Source: UBA12191 sp964422295
Lineage (GTDB): Bacteria > Planctomycetota > UBA8108 > UBA1146
Assembly (NCBI GenBank): GCA_964422295.1
Contig: CAYRAM010000009.1
Coordinates: 1-64,000, forward strand
Direction: 5' to 3'
DNA: 64,000 nt
This document shows, one piece after another, positions 9,870-17,771 of this stretch. How positions within the stretch are numbered: position 1 is the stretch's first letter; each line of letters starts with the position of its first letter. Position numbers and translations under genes: made by a program. The notes beneath the pieces are model-generated. The model ran no database searches. It was not told the DNA's origin and worked only from the letters and a program-made list of their open reading frames with translations.

Positions 9870-10217
9870 GTGTCCATAAGATCCACAGGAATCGAGCCTC
9901 CATTGATTCGCCTCTTTTTGGTATCCCACCCCTGCGAAACCGCTGGGGACATGTCCAACAAGTTGGTCGAGGAAGGATGGGCTGCATGTGTCCACATGCT
10001 TCCAGCCGGGAAGTCAGTATATTCCTGGGAGGGTGAAGTATGTGCGGAAAATGAGACGTTGCTTTTGATCAAAACAGCCGCAGATCCTGCAATCCTCACC
10101 CGTTTTATACTCGATTCCCATCCATACGAATGCCCTGAAATCATCGGAATTGAAGTCTCCGATGGGCACAGGGAATATCTTGAGTGGATTGAAAAACTGA
10201 CGAAAGGCAAATCTTGA
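9870..10217 (+). CDS. cutA: CutA-like divalent cation tolerance protein
   Basis: CutA is a small trimeric protein linked to copper and divalent cation tolerance. Conserved features are the early strand RLFLVSHP, then LVEEGWAACVHMLPAGKSVYSWEG, LLLIKTA and the signature HPYECPEIIGIEV, ending in YLEWI. The length (115 residues) fits the family. The GTG at 9870 gives about ten residues more than usual and has no clear ribosome site, so a start slightly downstream (for example the TTG before IRLFLV) is possible. Its stop overlaps the TTG start of moeA (TTGA), so the two are translationally coupled at the head of a seven-gene plus-strand run. Confidence 0.9.
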   Translation: MSIRSTGIEPPLIRLFLVSHPCETAGDMSNKLVEEGWAACVHMLPAGKSVYSWEGEVCAENETLLLIKTAADPAILTRFILDSHPYECPEIIGIEVSDGHREYLEWIEKLTKGKS

Positions 10218-11452
10218 TCTCACTGGATGATGTGCGCGAAAAAATCTTGAAGCGCATCCAACCACTGCCACAAGAAGAGGTCGACCTCTCAGAGGCCACG
10301 GGACGAACCTTATCTGTCGCAGTTCATTCTGGAGATGCGATTCCGCCATTTGACAATACAGCAATGGATGGGTTCGTCGTAAGAAGTGAAGATCTCAGCA
10401 AAGCTTCCCAAGAAGACCCCATCACCTTGCCGGTAAATGGAGTTATCGAAGCCGGGATGCCTGGAGACTGTCCACTCAATCCGGGAGAAGCGAAGCGAAT
10501 CTACACTGGAGCTGTGATCCCTCCCGGGGGAAATGCTGTGGTTCCCTTTGAGATTTGCCAACAGCAAGATGGACGCGATTCGGTCACATTCACCAGGGTT
10601 GCGCAAGCAGGGGATCACATCCGTCGACGTGGAGAAGACGTCCCCGAAAATGGTGAGGTCCTTTCTTCGGGAACCCGATTGAGTCCTGCAGCGATCGGGC
10701 TCCTCGCCAGCGTCGGAGCCTCTCGCGTATCTGTCTATCGCCGCCCCAAGGTTGCTGTTCATTCCAGTGGTAACGAACTGGTACCCATCGAATCAAAATT
10801 GACGCCTGGAAAGATCCGCAACTCAAATCTCTACTCCCTATGCTCCCGATTGGAACGCTGGGGTGCGATCCCCATCCCCAGACCCGTATTGCGTGATGAC
10901 CTTGAGGCGATTCGCCATGGGCTGAGGGAAACTCTTTCCGAAGAACCGGATGTGATTCTGACTACGGGCGGAATCAGTGCGGGAGATCTGGATTTCATTC
11001 GAGATGTCGCCCGGGAAATGGGAGAAGACGTCGAGGTTCGAAAGGTTGCCATGAAACCAGGGAAACCACTGGTGGATGGCTCTCTGGGAGGGGTCCCATT
11101 TTTTGGTTTGCCAGGGAACCCGGCAGCATGCCTCGTCTCTTTCGAAATGTTTGTCCGCCCTGCCCTTGCTCAAATGGAGGGAAGAAAAGATGGAATCCCA
11201 CCGATAAGATCCGGTGTTCTCTCAGAGGGGTGCAATCTCTCCCCTGGGCAAAGATTGCGCTGGCTGAGGGGAAGGGTAACCCCCGGAACCGATGGGGCTT
11301 CGGATGTGATTGAACTGCCATCGGGGCAAGGTTCGCACCTTTTGACCGGGTTTTCCACGGCCAATTGTCTTGTCCGGGTACCTGTATGTGAATCAGAAAT
11401 CGCCGAAGGATCCGTTGTCGAATATTGGTCGCTGACAGAAGAAGAAGCATGA
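10214..11452 (+). CDS. moeA: Molybdopterin molybdenumtransferase MoeA
   Basis: MoeA inserts molybdate into adenylated molybdopterin, the last step of molybdenum cofactor synthesis in the cytoplasm. The family signatures are present: PPFDNTAMDGFVV near the N-terminus, GNELV in the middle domain, TTGGISAGDLDF, VAMKPGKPL and FGLPGNPAACLVSFEMF. The length of 412 residues is normal. The start is a TTG at 10214, overlapping the cutA stop, with AAAGG just upstream. The stop overlaps the ATG of the next gene (ATGA). mobA lies further along the same run and moaC is at 50507-50995, so the cell makes molybdenum cofactor. Confidence 0.97.
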   Translation: MISLDDVREKILKRIQPLPQEEVDLSEATGRTLSVAVHSGDAIPPFDNTAMDGFVVRSEDLSKASQEDPITLPVNGVIEAGMPGDCPLNPGEAKRIYTGAVIPPGGNAVVPFEICQQQDGRDSVTFTRVAQAGDHIRRRGEDVPENGEVLSSGTRLSPAAIGLLASVGASRVSVYRRPKVAVHSSGNELVPIESKLTPGKIRNSNLYSLCSRLERWGAIPIPRPVLRDDLEAIRHGLRETLSEEPDVILTTGGISAGDLDFIRDVAREMGEDVEVRKVAMKPGKPLVDGSLGGVPFFGLPGNPAACLVSFEMFVRPALAQMEGRKDGIPPIRSGVLSEGCNLSPGQRLRWLRGRVTPGTDGASDVIELPSGQGSHLLTGFSTANCLVRVPVCESEIAEGSVVEYWSLTEEEA

Positions 11453-14400
11453 ACAAACAAAACTCTCTGAATCTGCAAATCATAGATCAAGACGGATCCC
11501 GTGAACTGGAATTGCAAGGCCGTGGTCCTTGGATCATCGGTCGTGGAGAAGATGCCGATGTCAACTTGGCGGAAAATCGTTGCTCCAGGAAACACGCAGA
11601 AATCTCCCTTCAAGACAACAAAATACTCGTCAAAGACCTGAACAGCACCAATGGGACTCTCTTCAGCGGCAAGCCACTCACCGGAGTAGAACAAATCCAA
11701 AGCAATTCCGTCATCATCATCGGAGATGCGAAGATTCGATTGAAGGTACCATCTGTTTCAGAGCCTACCCCACCACCGGGGGGCACCCAGAAAGCTGGCC
11801 TCACAGATCAACAAGAACCGCAGCGCAGGAGACCAAACTTAGGCAGGGCAGCTCGCACTTCTGGAAGACGAAAACAATCCTCGGCAGGAGCAATCCTGAT
11901 ACTGGTTGGGGCGATATTTGCGATTGGTTGGCTCGTCATCACAAACATGCCGGGAAATTCAGATTCAGAGACTAACTCTGAATCGAATGTGACGGCACTC
12001 AATAGCGAAAAGCCGATTGAAAATGAGTCCTCTTCGGTGGATTTACCAATCCCGACCCCCAAGCCCCTCGGGAAACAAGCCGTTAGCCCGACACCTGATT
12101 CCGATGTAGTCCCCGATACTGAGATCGTCGAACGCAGGGGTTCTTCATTTAACGAAAATAGTCGATTCGATTTCGACTCAGACATACTGGACTCCCCTGA
12201 ACAAGTGGGAGAAAGCGATTCGATACTCAAACCAATTCAGCCTATAGAAGCACCGCTCATCGATGCAACGATCAACTTCACCATCCTGGATGACGCATGG
12301 CCACCTGCGGAGAGAATTATCGCATATGAGTTTCATCAAAAGGATCACCATGGAGGTCCCGACTTCATCGACAGGATGGGAGATCCTATCGAACGTCGCG
12401 GCGCTGGAAATCGTAAAGCCTATCGCGTCATCGCAATCGAAGTAAACAATGGCGAGACTCAAGAACGATTAATTCAACTGCTCACTCCCTTGCGTAAAGA
12501 ACTGCAGATGCGCTTCCGTGTTCCAGCTGGCAGAAGTTTGCGCCGTTACCTTGCGATTGAAGACCCGGGAAACACCCCAGTTCTCGTCCAGATGCTGGAT
12601 ACAGAAGGCGAGATCTTGCAAACCGAAGAGCGGATACTAGGCCCCGGGCAGCGCACGGAAAATCTAAGAGAGGCGCTGGCGGTAGCTCGTGAGCGGGAGC
12701 GAGAAGAGTGGATTCGCGAACAGTTTCAATTGAGATCCGTTCAAGTTGGCGTCGTCGATGAAGCAGGGAATCCAATCAAGGATGCACACGTACTTCTCCT
12801 CAACAAGACCAGCCTCGCTGTCGTTGAAGGAAGAACCAATGATTCAGGTATTTGGAAATCGATGGTTGTTCCAGGCGCCTGGACTGTCGTCGCTCACGGA
12901 GAAATCGAAGACGAGATCGACCCCGATGCGACTACTGCAGTTTTCAGGCTTCCTCGGGTATTCCTGTTGCAAAGTGATCTTCCTGCAGATCAGGACAACA
13001 TCACGCTGGCTCCCGAAAAGGATGCAGAGATTCAGGTGTTGGACGAGAACCAGAAGCCTGTCGCTGTTGAGAAGATTTGGATTACTCCTGAAAGCGTTGC
13101 GCAGGCCTACACCACCGAGAGAGTCGCTCGGGAAGTGGGCGCGAGAGGTCGCCTTGAAACTCTCAAAGAAGCGCCTGGTGGGCGGTTCAGATTGCTGCTC
13201 TCCGGGATGGCAGTGGAGATATGCATCCTTGGTCGCACCTCTGAAGGTGAACCAGCATTACTTCGCCAAAGGACCTCGGGCGATCGCTCACTGATCAATG
13301 TCATCCTCGACAGGACGGTCATGGGCAGACTTGAGTATCGCAAGACTGCCGCCTATGGAGGAGCCACAGAAGGAACTGTCGATGTGATCTCGATCGATGG
13401 ATTCAGGGAACGCTTCTCGATGAATACACGTGATGCAATTCGCTCATGGGTCTTCCCGGGAACCTATCGCCTGAACGTCAGCAGTCAACTTCCTGGAGGA
13501 GGCACTTGTAGATTCCTTCCATACCGGACAACAGTCGGCTCGGGGGAAAGACACGATCTGCATCCGAGCGGCCCTTGGACCTCTATTCTCCATTACGAAC
13601 GCAAAGATGACGCTTTACAGATGAGATTGTCGATCAGCGATGCACGTGGACGGGTTTTGACGGCAGTGCCATCGGGGACAGGAGACTTGGCCGCTGTCGA
13701 TCCCCGTGGAAATGTGCTGATCGAACGCAAATTGGGAGCAATGAGTTGGCAGGAACCAGGAACTCTTGTTCGCGTGGATCTCGACAAAATCAAAATCCAG
13801 GTCGACATCCCCTTTGGCAACACACCGATTCAAGGTCTCGCAGAAGCTGAAACACCTGTGACGATCAATGCTTCCGGAAGTAGTGCATCCGGACCCAGTG
13901 TTTTCAGACGCCGGATGACAGACATGATGCCCGAAGTTTCCAGAAGTCTCATTGGCTGCCGTGACCACCTGGGATGCGCCGATGGCGTTCAAAGGCTACA
14001 CATGGACTTCGACATTTTTCTTCCCCCGGGAGTAGGAGGCCTGGGAGGGGGCGGAGTCATCGTTCTGGATGCAGCCCAGCTTCACGAGTACACCGGCAGT
14101 GGTGACATTCTTCCATTCGCATTCACACATGAACTTGGTCACAACATTGGATTTGGCCATGACCCATACATGTTGCTGGCAGACTCGGGAGTCGATGAGG
14201 GGATCTATGGTGAACTCGGCTACAGATTACTCAATGCACAAGCATTCCAAAACACCCTCGACTGGCTCTTGAAGAGAGCCAGTGACCAACCCCAGCGCTG
14301 GCAACCCAACGCTTCCGTCTTTGCTGCGATTCGCTTCCTTCATGGCCTCGGAGTTCATCGCAAGATGTTTACAGAAAGAAGAGCATCTGAAGTCACGCTA

Positions 14401-15528
14401 TTGCTGCATGGCTTATCCAGCATTGAACGTATTGCTGCACTCTATTCCATCGCTCTCGGAGAAAACATTGCATGGGTATTCAGGGCGAACGGCTGGCCAG
14501 TCTTCGACGAACGCATCGATCTGGGTGGATCATCCGTCAAATTCATCAAATCGCACCCCAAGAAACTCAATTACGACAGACTCGATGGAACAATCATCAA
14601 CGGTTGGTGGGTCCGCGGACCTGTTGAGGGAAAGAGTGCCGATAACCCGCATTGGAAGAGAACCGTCTGGCCAACACCGTTCACAGATCTCGCAGCAGGG
14701 CTGGACCCCGCAACCAAAGCACGGCGCTGGATCTTTTTTAGGAGGATTGCTGTCAATCGGGACATGGAGGCGCGATTGGCCATCGCAGCCGATATCAAAT
14801 TACAAGTTCGCGTTAACGGCTCTCCCGTAGGATTTATTGATGCCAGTGCACAGATGACCCAACCGATGCATGACGAATTGATGCTAAACCAAAAGAAGCC
14901 TTTCCCGGTCACACTTCTCAGAGGCGAAAATATTATTGAGGTATCTGCGACACAGGTTGTGGGAACCCGTGGATTCAGAGTCGAGTTAATGACTCCAGAT
15001 GGAACTCCTGTACCGATGGGGGTTCTCGATGAGGGGCCACCTGGTGAAGAACTGCTCGATGAAATCGTTCGTATCGAAACTCATCAGCCATTACTTAATG
15101 GAGACTTTGAAGCGGAAGAATTCCTCGACGGTTGGATCAGGGGGGAAGTTGATCCCGGAGGCTCAATTCGTTTTGAAGCTGAAACAGAATCGATCGGAAC
15201 CGGGACCTGCGCAATGCGCGCAGAAATTCGCGAGCCCGGTGCAGGAGGTGTCATTCAGCGGATTGTAGTGACACCAGGAAAGCGATACGAAGTCAGTGGG
15301 GTTCTCAAATCAGAAGGTTTCAAAGGGGAAGCCTTGATCGGCTTTTTCACTGGAAGGATCGGCTCCTGGTCTGGAAGATCAAAGCCACTGCGAGGTGATA
15401 CAGATTGGCGTAAGATCAAATTTGAATGGTCCCCTGGCCAAAGCCGAACCACTTATCTTGCATGTTACGTTAAAGGGCTCGAAGGAACTGTCTGGTTTGA
15501 CGAGATTGAATTCAAGGAGTTGCCATGA
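11449..15528 (+). CDS. FHA - transmembrane - metzincin-like protease fusion with carbohydrate-binding-like C-terminus
   Basis: This is a 1359-residue protein of a domain order I do not know. Residues 28-98 form an FHA phosphothreonine-binding domain (IIGRGEDADVNL, SRKHAEI, LNSTNGT). A Pro/Arg-rich linker leads to one membrane helix at about 146-166. With positive charges before the helix, the FHA side should be cytoplasmic and the rest outside. A carboxypeptidase-regulatory-like beta domain is near 430-500 (VVDEAGNPIKDAHVLLL). HELGHNIGFGH at 894-904 matches the metzincin zinc motif H-E-x-x-H-x-x-G-x-x-H exactly. The last 145 residues (from LLNGDFE) resemble a carbohydrate-binding beta-sandwich. 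The ATG at 11449 overlaps the moeA stop, and its own stop overlaps the next start. Peptidase activity is inferred from the motif alone. Confidence 0.85.
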   Translation: MNKQNSLNLQIIDQDGSRELELQGRGPWIIGRGEDADVNLAENRCSRKHAEISLQDNKILVKDLNSTNGTLFSGKPLTGVEQIQSNSVIIIGDAKIRLKVPSVSEPTPPPGGTQKAGLTDQQEPQRRRPNLGRAARTSGRRKQSSAGAILILVGAIFAIGWLVITNMPGNSDSETNSESNVTALNSEKPIENESSSVDLPIPTPKPLGKQAVSPTPDSDVVPDTEIVERRGSSFNENSRFDFDSDILDSPEQVGESDSILKPIQPIEAPLIDATINFTILDDAWPPAERIIAYEFHQKDHHGGPDFIDRMGDPIERRGAGNRKAYRVIAIEVNNGETQERLIQLLTPLRKELQMRFRVPAGRSLRRYLAIEDPGNTPVLVQMLDTEGEILQTEERILGPGQRTENLREALAVAREREREEWIREQFQLRSVQVGVVDEAGNPIKDAHVLLLNKTSLAVVEGRTNDSGIWKSMVVPGAWTVVAHGEIEDEIDPDATTAVFRLPRVFLLQSDLPADQDNITLAPEKDAEIQVLDENQKPVAVEKIWITPESVAQAYTTERVAREVGARGRLETLKEAPGGRFRLLLSGMAVEICILGRTSEGEPALLRQRTSGDRSLINVILDRTVMGRLEYRKTAAYGGATEGTVDVISIDGFRERFSMNTRDAIRSWVFPGTYRLNVSSQLPGGGTCRFLPYRTTVGSGERHDLHPSGPWTSILHYERKDDALQMRLSISDARGRVLTAVPSGTGDLAAVDPRGNVLIERKLGAMSWQEPGTLVRVDLDKIKIQVDIPFGNTPIQGLAEAETPVTINASGSSASGPSVFRRRMTDMMPEVSRSLIGCRDHLGCADGVQRLHMDFDIFLPPGVGGLGGGGVIVLDAAQLHEYTGSGDILPFAFTHELGHNIGFGHDPYMLLADSGVDEGIYGELGYRLLNAQAFQNTLDWLLKRASDQPQRWQPNASVFAAIRFLHGLGVHRKMFTERRASEVTLLLHGLSSIERIAALYSIALGENIAWVFRANGWPVFDERIDLGGSSVKFIKSHPKKLNYDRLDGTIINGWWVRGPVEGKSADNPHWKRTVWPTPFTDLAAGLDPATKARRWIFFRRIAVNRDMEARLAIAADIKLQVRVNGSPVGFIDASAQMTQPMHDELMLNQKKPFPVTLLRGENIIEVSATQVVGTRGFRVELMTPDGTPVPMGVLDEGPPGEELLDEIVRIETHQPLLNGDFEAEEFLDGWIRGEVDPGGSIRFEAETESIGTGTCAMRAEIREPGAGGVIQRIVVTPGKRYEVSGVLKSEGFKGEALIGFFTGRIGSWSGRSKPLRGDTDWRKIKFEWSPGQSRTTYLACYVKGLEGTVWFDEIEFKELP

Positions 15529-16316
15529 ACGAGAAGCCAAATCCATTCGAGGAGAGTTGGCCGGTCCTGAAAGAGATTTTTGAATGCAAAGGAGCCCAAG
15601 CCCTCGTCTCATTCATTTCTTCGCAAGACGAACTCCTCGAACGCAGGGCTTTGTTCCTCATGGCAAGCCAGAGAATCTCTCAGGGACAGGATCTATCCAG
15701 AAATCTCGACGACGTCATCACAATTTCTCGGGCGGCGATCGATGAATTTTTTGATCAATATGAAGCTGAAAGCGATACCGAGCATGCTCTTCTAAGGCTT
15801 GAAGGAGCCAATATTCTTTCATACAACCTCGCCGCTGATCTTGCTCCCTGCTGGGCAGATGACGAAGAAGTTCGTGAAAGCAGACACTACGAAGCAGGCT
15901 TGAGGTGCGCCAATGATTGCCTTGATTGGCGAAAGCAACTGCAGAAGGGCGCAGTTTCATTCAGCATGGCTTGGTGGGCACAGGGTGTGCACCAGGCAGG
16001 GTTGGGTCGTTGGGATCGGGCTTGCGAATCTTTTCAGGCTGCCCTCGAAGCCGCAATGGATGACGCCCGAGAAAATGGAACTCCCGAAACTGTAGGACCC
16101 GATGCCAGTTTTTATCTCAACATTGCATCCGGCTGGCTAGAGTTTGCACGCTGGCGCAGTGGCGACAGTTCCTCTTACGACCGCTTTCTTGAAACGATGG
16201 GAGCATTTTCAACGCAAATTGACCGGGATGACGAAACTCGGGACGATGCGATGATTGGTGTTCAGCAACTTCAGATTGCTGCACAACGACTTCCTGGTCA
16301 GGAACGAACCTCTTGA
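15525..16316 (+). CDS. Alpha-helical, TPR-like hypothetical protein
   Basis: A 263-residue soluble protein with no signal peptide or membrane helix. It is acidic and helix-rich, with Ala/Trp/Cys patterns like tetratricopeptide repeats (ALLRLEGANILSYNLAADLA; AWWAQGVHQAGLGRWDRAC followed by FQAALEAAM). I do not recognise a specific family. It is coupled to the FHA-metzincin gene by an ATGA overlap and to the pseudouridine synthase by a TTGA overlap, so it is made in step with both. A role as a partner of the upstream protein's cytoplasmic FHA side is possible but rests only on gene order. Confidence 0.75.
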   Translation: MNEKPNPFEESWPVLKEIFECKGAQALVSFISSQDELLERRALFLMASQRISQGQDLSRNLDDVITISRAAIDEFFDQYEAESDTEHALLRLEGANILSYNLAADLAPCWADDEEVRESRHYEAGLRCANDCLDWRKQLQKGAVSFSMAWWAQGVHQAGLGRWDRACESFQAALEAAMDDARENGTPETVGPDASFYLNIASGWLEFARWRSGDSSSYDRFLETMGAFSTQIDRDDETRDDAMIGVQQLQIAAQRLPGQERTS

Positions 16317-17071
16317 AGCCTGCTAAGCTGGCAGATCAATCCATCCTCCACTCGGACGCTGACTTTGTTGCAATCAACAAACCTGCCGGAATCAGCACTG
16401 TCAGCGAACGCTGGGCGCCGGAACAAAAGTGCTTAATCGACTTGGTTTGGGATATTTGGAAGACTGAAGATCCTGGTGCACCAAAACCTCATGTTGTGCA
16501 CCGGCTAGACAAAGAAACCACAGGAGTAATCCTCTTTGCCCGTCACGGGGAAGCTCAAGCAAAATTGCGCAAACAATTCATGGACAGAACCACCAGGAAA
16601 ACTTACGTCACGCTTGTGGAAGGCTGTCCTGAGCCTCCCGAGGGCGAAGCCACCTTTCACGTTGAAGAAAATCCATCAAAAGCCGGAACGATGCGATTCT
16701 GCAAAAAGGGTAAAGAGTGCCAATCTTCATTCAGGTTGATCTATGCATTTGACCGCCACTCTTGGGTGGAAGTTCTGCCAAGAACGGGACGGACTCACCA
16801 GGTCCGCTTGACGATGGCGCAATTGGGATCTCCATGTTGCTGCGATAGTGTCTATGGATCTGGAGATCATCTTCTGCTATCCACCTACAAACGCGACTAC
16901 CGCTCAGGAAGAGGCGAAACTGAGCGCCCCCTGTTATCGAGGCTTGGACTTCATGCCTTAAAAATCGAGGTAAAACATCCCACTACCGGTGAACAAATCG
17001 AGATTGAAGCACCCTTGGCAAAAGATCTCAAAGCGAGCCTGCGCCAGTTAGAGCGCTGGTCCAGTCGTTGA
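16313..17071 (+). CDS. RluA-family pseudouridine synthase
   Basis: The enzyme isomerises uridine to pseudouridine in RNA. The catalytic motif HRLDKETTG, with its Asp nucleophile, is present, as are YVTLVEG, the late motif RTGRTHQVRLTMAQLG and the C-terminal LHALKIEVKHPTT. There is no N-terminal S4 domain: the sequence starts at once with the fold (FVAINKPAGISTV), so it resembles RluA/TruC-type members more than RluC/RluD. The RNA target cannot be told from sequence. The start is a TTG at 16313 that overlaps the upstream stop. It is 252 residues long. Confidence 0.92.
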   Translation: MKPAKLADQSILHSDADFVAINKPAGISTVSERWAPEQKCLIDLVWDIWKTEDPGAPKPHVVHRLDKETTGVILFARHGEAQAKLRKQFMDRTTRKTYVTLVEGCPEPPEGEATFHVEENPSKAGTMRFCKKGKECQSSFRLIYAFDRHSWVEVLPRTGRTHQVRLTMAQLGSPCCCDSVYGSGDHLLLSTYKRDYRSGRGETERPLLSRLGLHALKIEVKHPTTGEQIEIEAPLAKDLKASLRQLERWSSR

Positions 17072-17119
17072 TCCTTACTTTCCGACATGACTTACTTGAT
17101 AGATTTGTCCCTGCTCTTA

Positions 17120-17140
17120 CCCTGTACCGAAACAGGGGGA
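17120..17140 (+). promoter_or_regulatory. Hairpin covering the mobA ribosome-binding site
   Basis: CCCTGT at 17120-17125 pairs with ACAGGG at 17132-17137 around a six-base loop. The 3' arm overlaps the only Shine-Dalgarno sequence of mobA (AGGGGGA, 17134-17140), five bases before its TTG start. Folding would hide the site. It could also mark the end of the upstream coupled run. Confidence 0.4.
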
Positions 17141-17144
17141 AAAA

Positions 17145-17771
17145 TTGATTCAACAGTCCAATGGGTGCTCAGAAGATAAGATCGAAGAAGTCTCTGACTG
17201 CGTGATTCTTGCCGGAGGGGAAGGGCGCAGAATGGGAGTTCCGAAAGCCTATCTCGATTACAAAGGGCAGTTCTTGATTGAGCGGATTTACGCTACAGTA
17301 AATCCTCTCTTTGAGAGGGTTTGCGTCTCTGTCAAGTCAGCAGATCACCTGGAAAGCGTACCCGAATTAAAGTGGCATGCTGTCCTCGAAGATCCTCCGG
17401 CATGCTCGTCCCTCCATGAAGTCCTCTTCAATATCATTAATACGGTGCAAGCTCCTGTGTTCATCGTTGCTGTAGATTTGCCCGAATTGACCCCAGGCCT
17501 GATTCGCAAGCTTTGCTCATCACATTCGACCGGCACATCGGTGATTGCAATCGCAGATGAACGCCCACAGCCGTTGGCAGCGGTCTGGGATCCCACAGCT
17601 CTTGATTTTTCCACGCCCGTGGATGGCGATCTCGCTCTTCTTGCCTGGGTTCGGAGGGCTCCTTTTGAAAATCTCTCTTGGCCGCAAGACTTTCATGAAA
17701 TGAATGAAGGCAACCCCTTCAAAAATTTGAACTACCCTGAAGACCTCACCTCTGGGGAACAATCATCTTGA
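17145..17771 (+). CDS. mobA: Molybdenum cofactor guanylyltransferase MobA-like
   Basis: MobA adds GMP to molybdopterin to make the guanine-dinucleotide form of the cofactor. The nucleotidyltransferase P-loop LAGGEGRRMG followed by PKAYLDYKG is intact, VAVDLPELTP matches the second metal-binding motif, and the C-terminus has the family's Asn-Leu-Asn-x-Pro-Glu-Asp-Leu ending. It is 208 residues long, as expected. The TTG start at 17145 has a strong AGGGGGA site that lies in a small hairpin. Its stop overlaps the TTG of the next gene. Because this fold is shared with other sugar-phosphate nucleotidyltransferases, the presence of moeA and moaC in the window supports the assignment. Confidence 0.88.
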   Translation: MIQQSNGCSEDKIEEVSDCVILAGGEGRRMGVPKAYLDYKGQFLIERIYATVNPLFERVCVSVKSADHLESVPELKWHAVLEDPPACSSLHEVLFNIINTVQAPVFIVAVDLPELTPGLIRKLCSSHSTGTSVIAIADERPQPLAAVWDPTALDFSTPVDGDLALLAWVRRAPFENLSWPQDFHEMNEGNPFKNLNYPEDLTSGEQSS

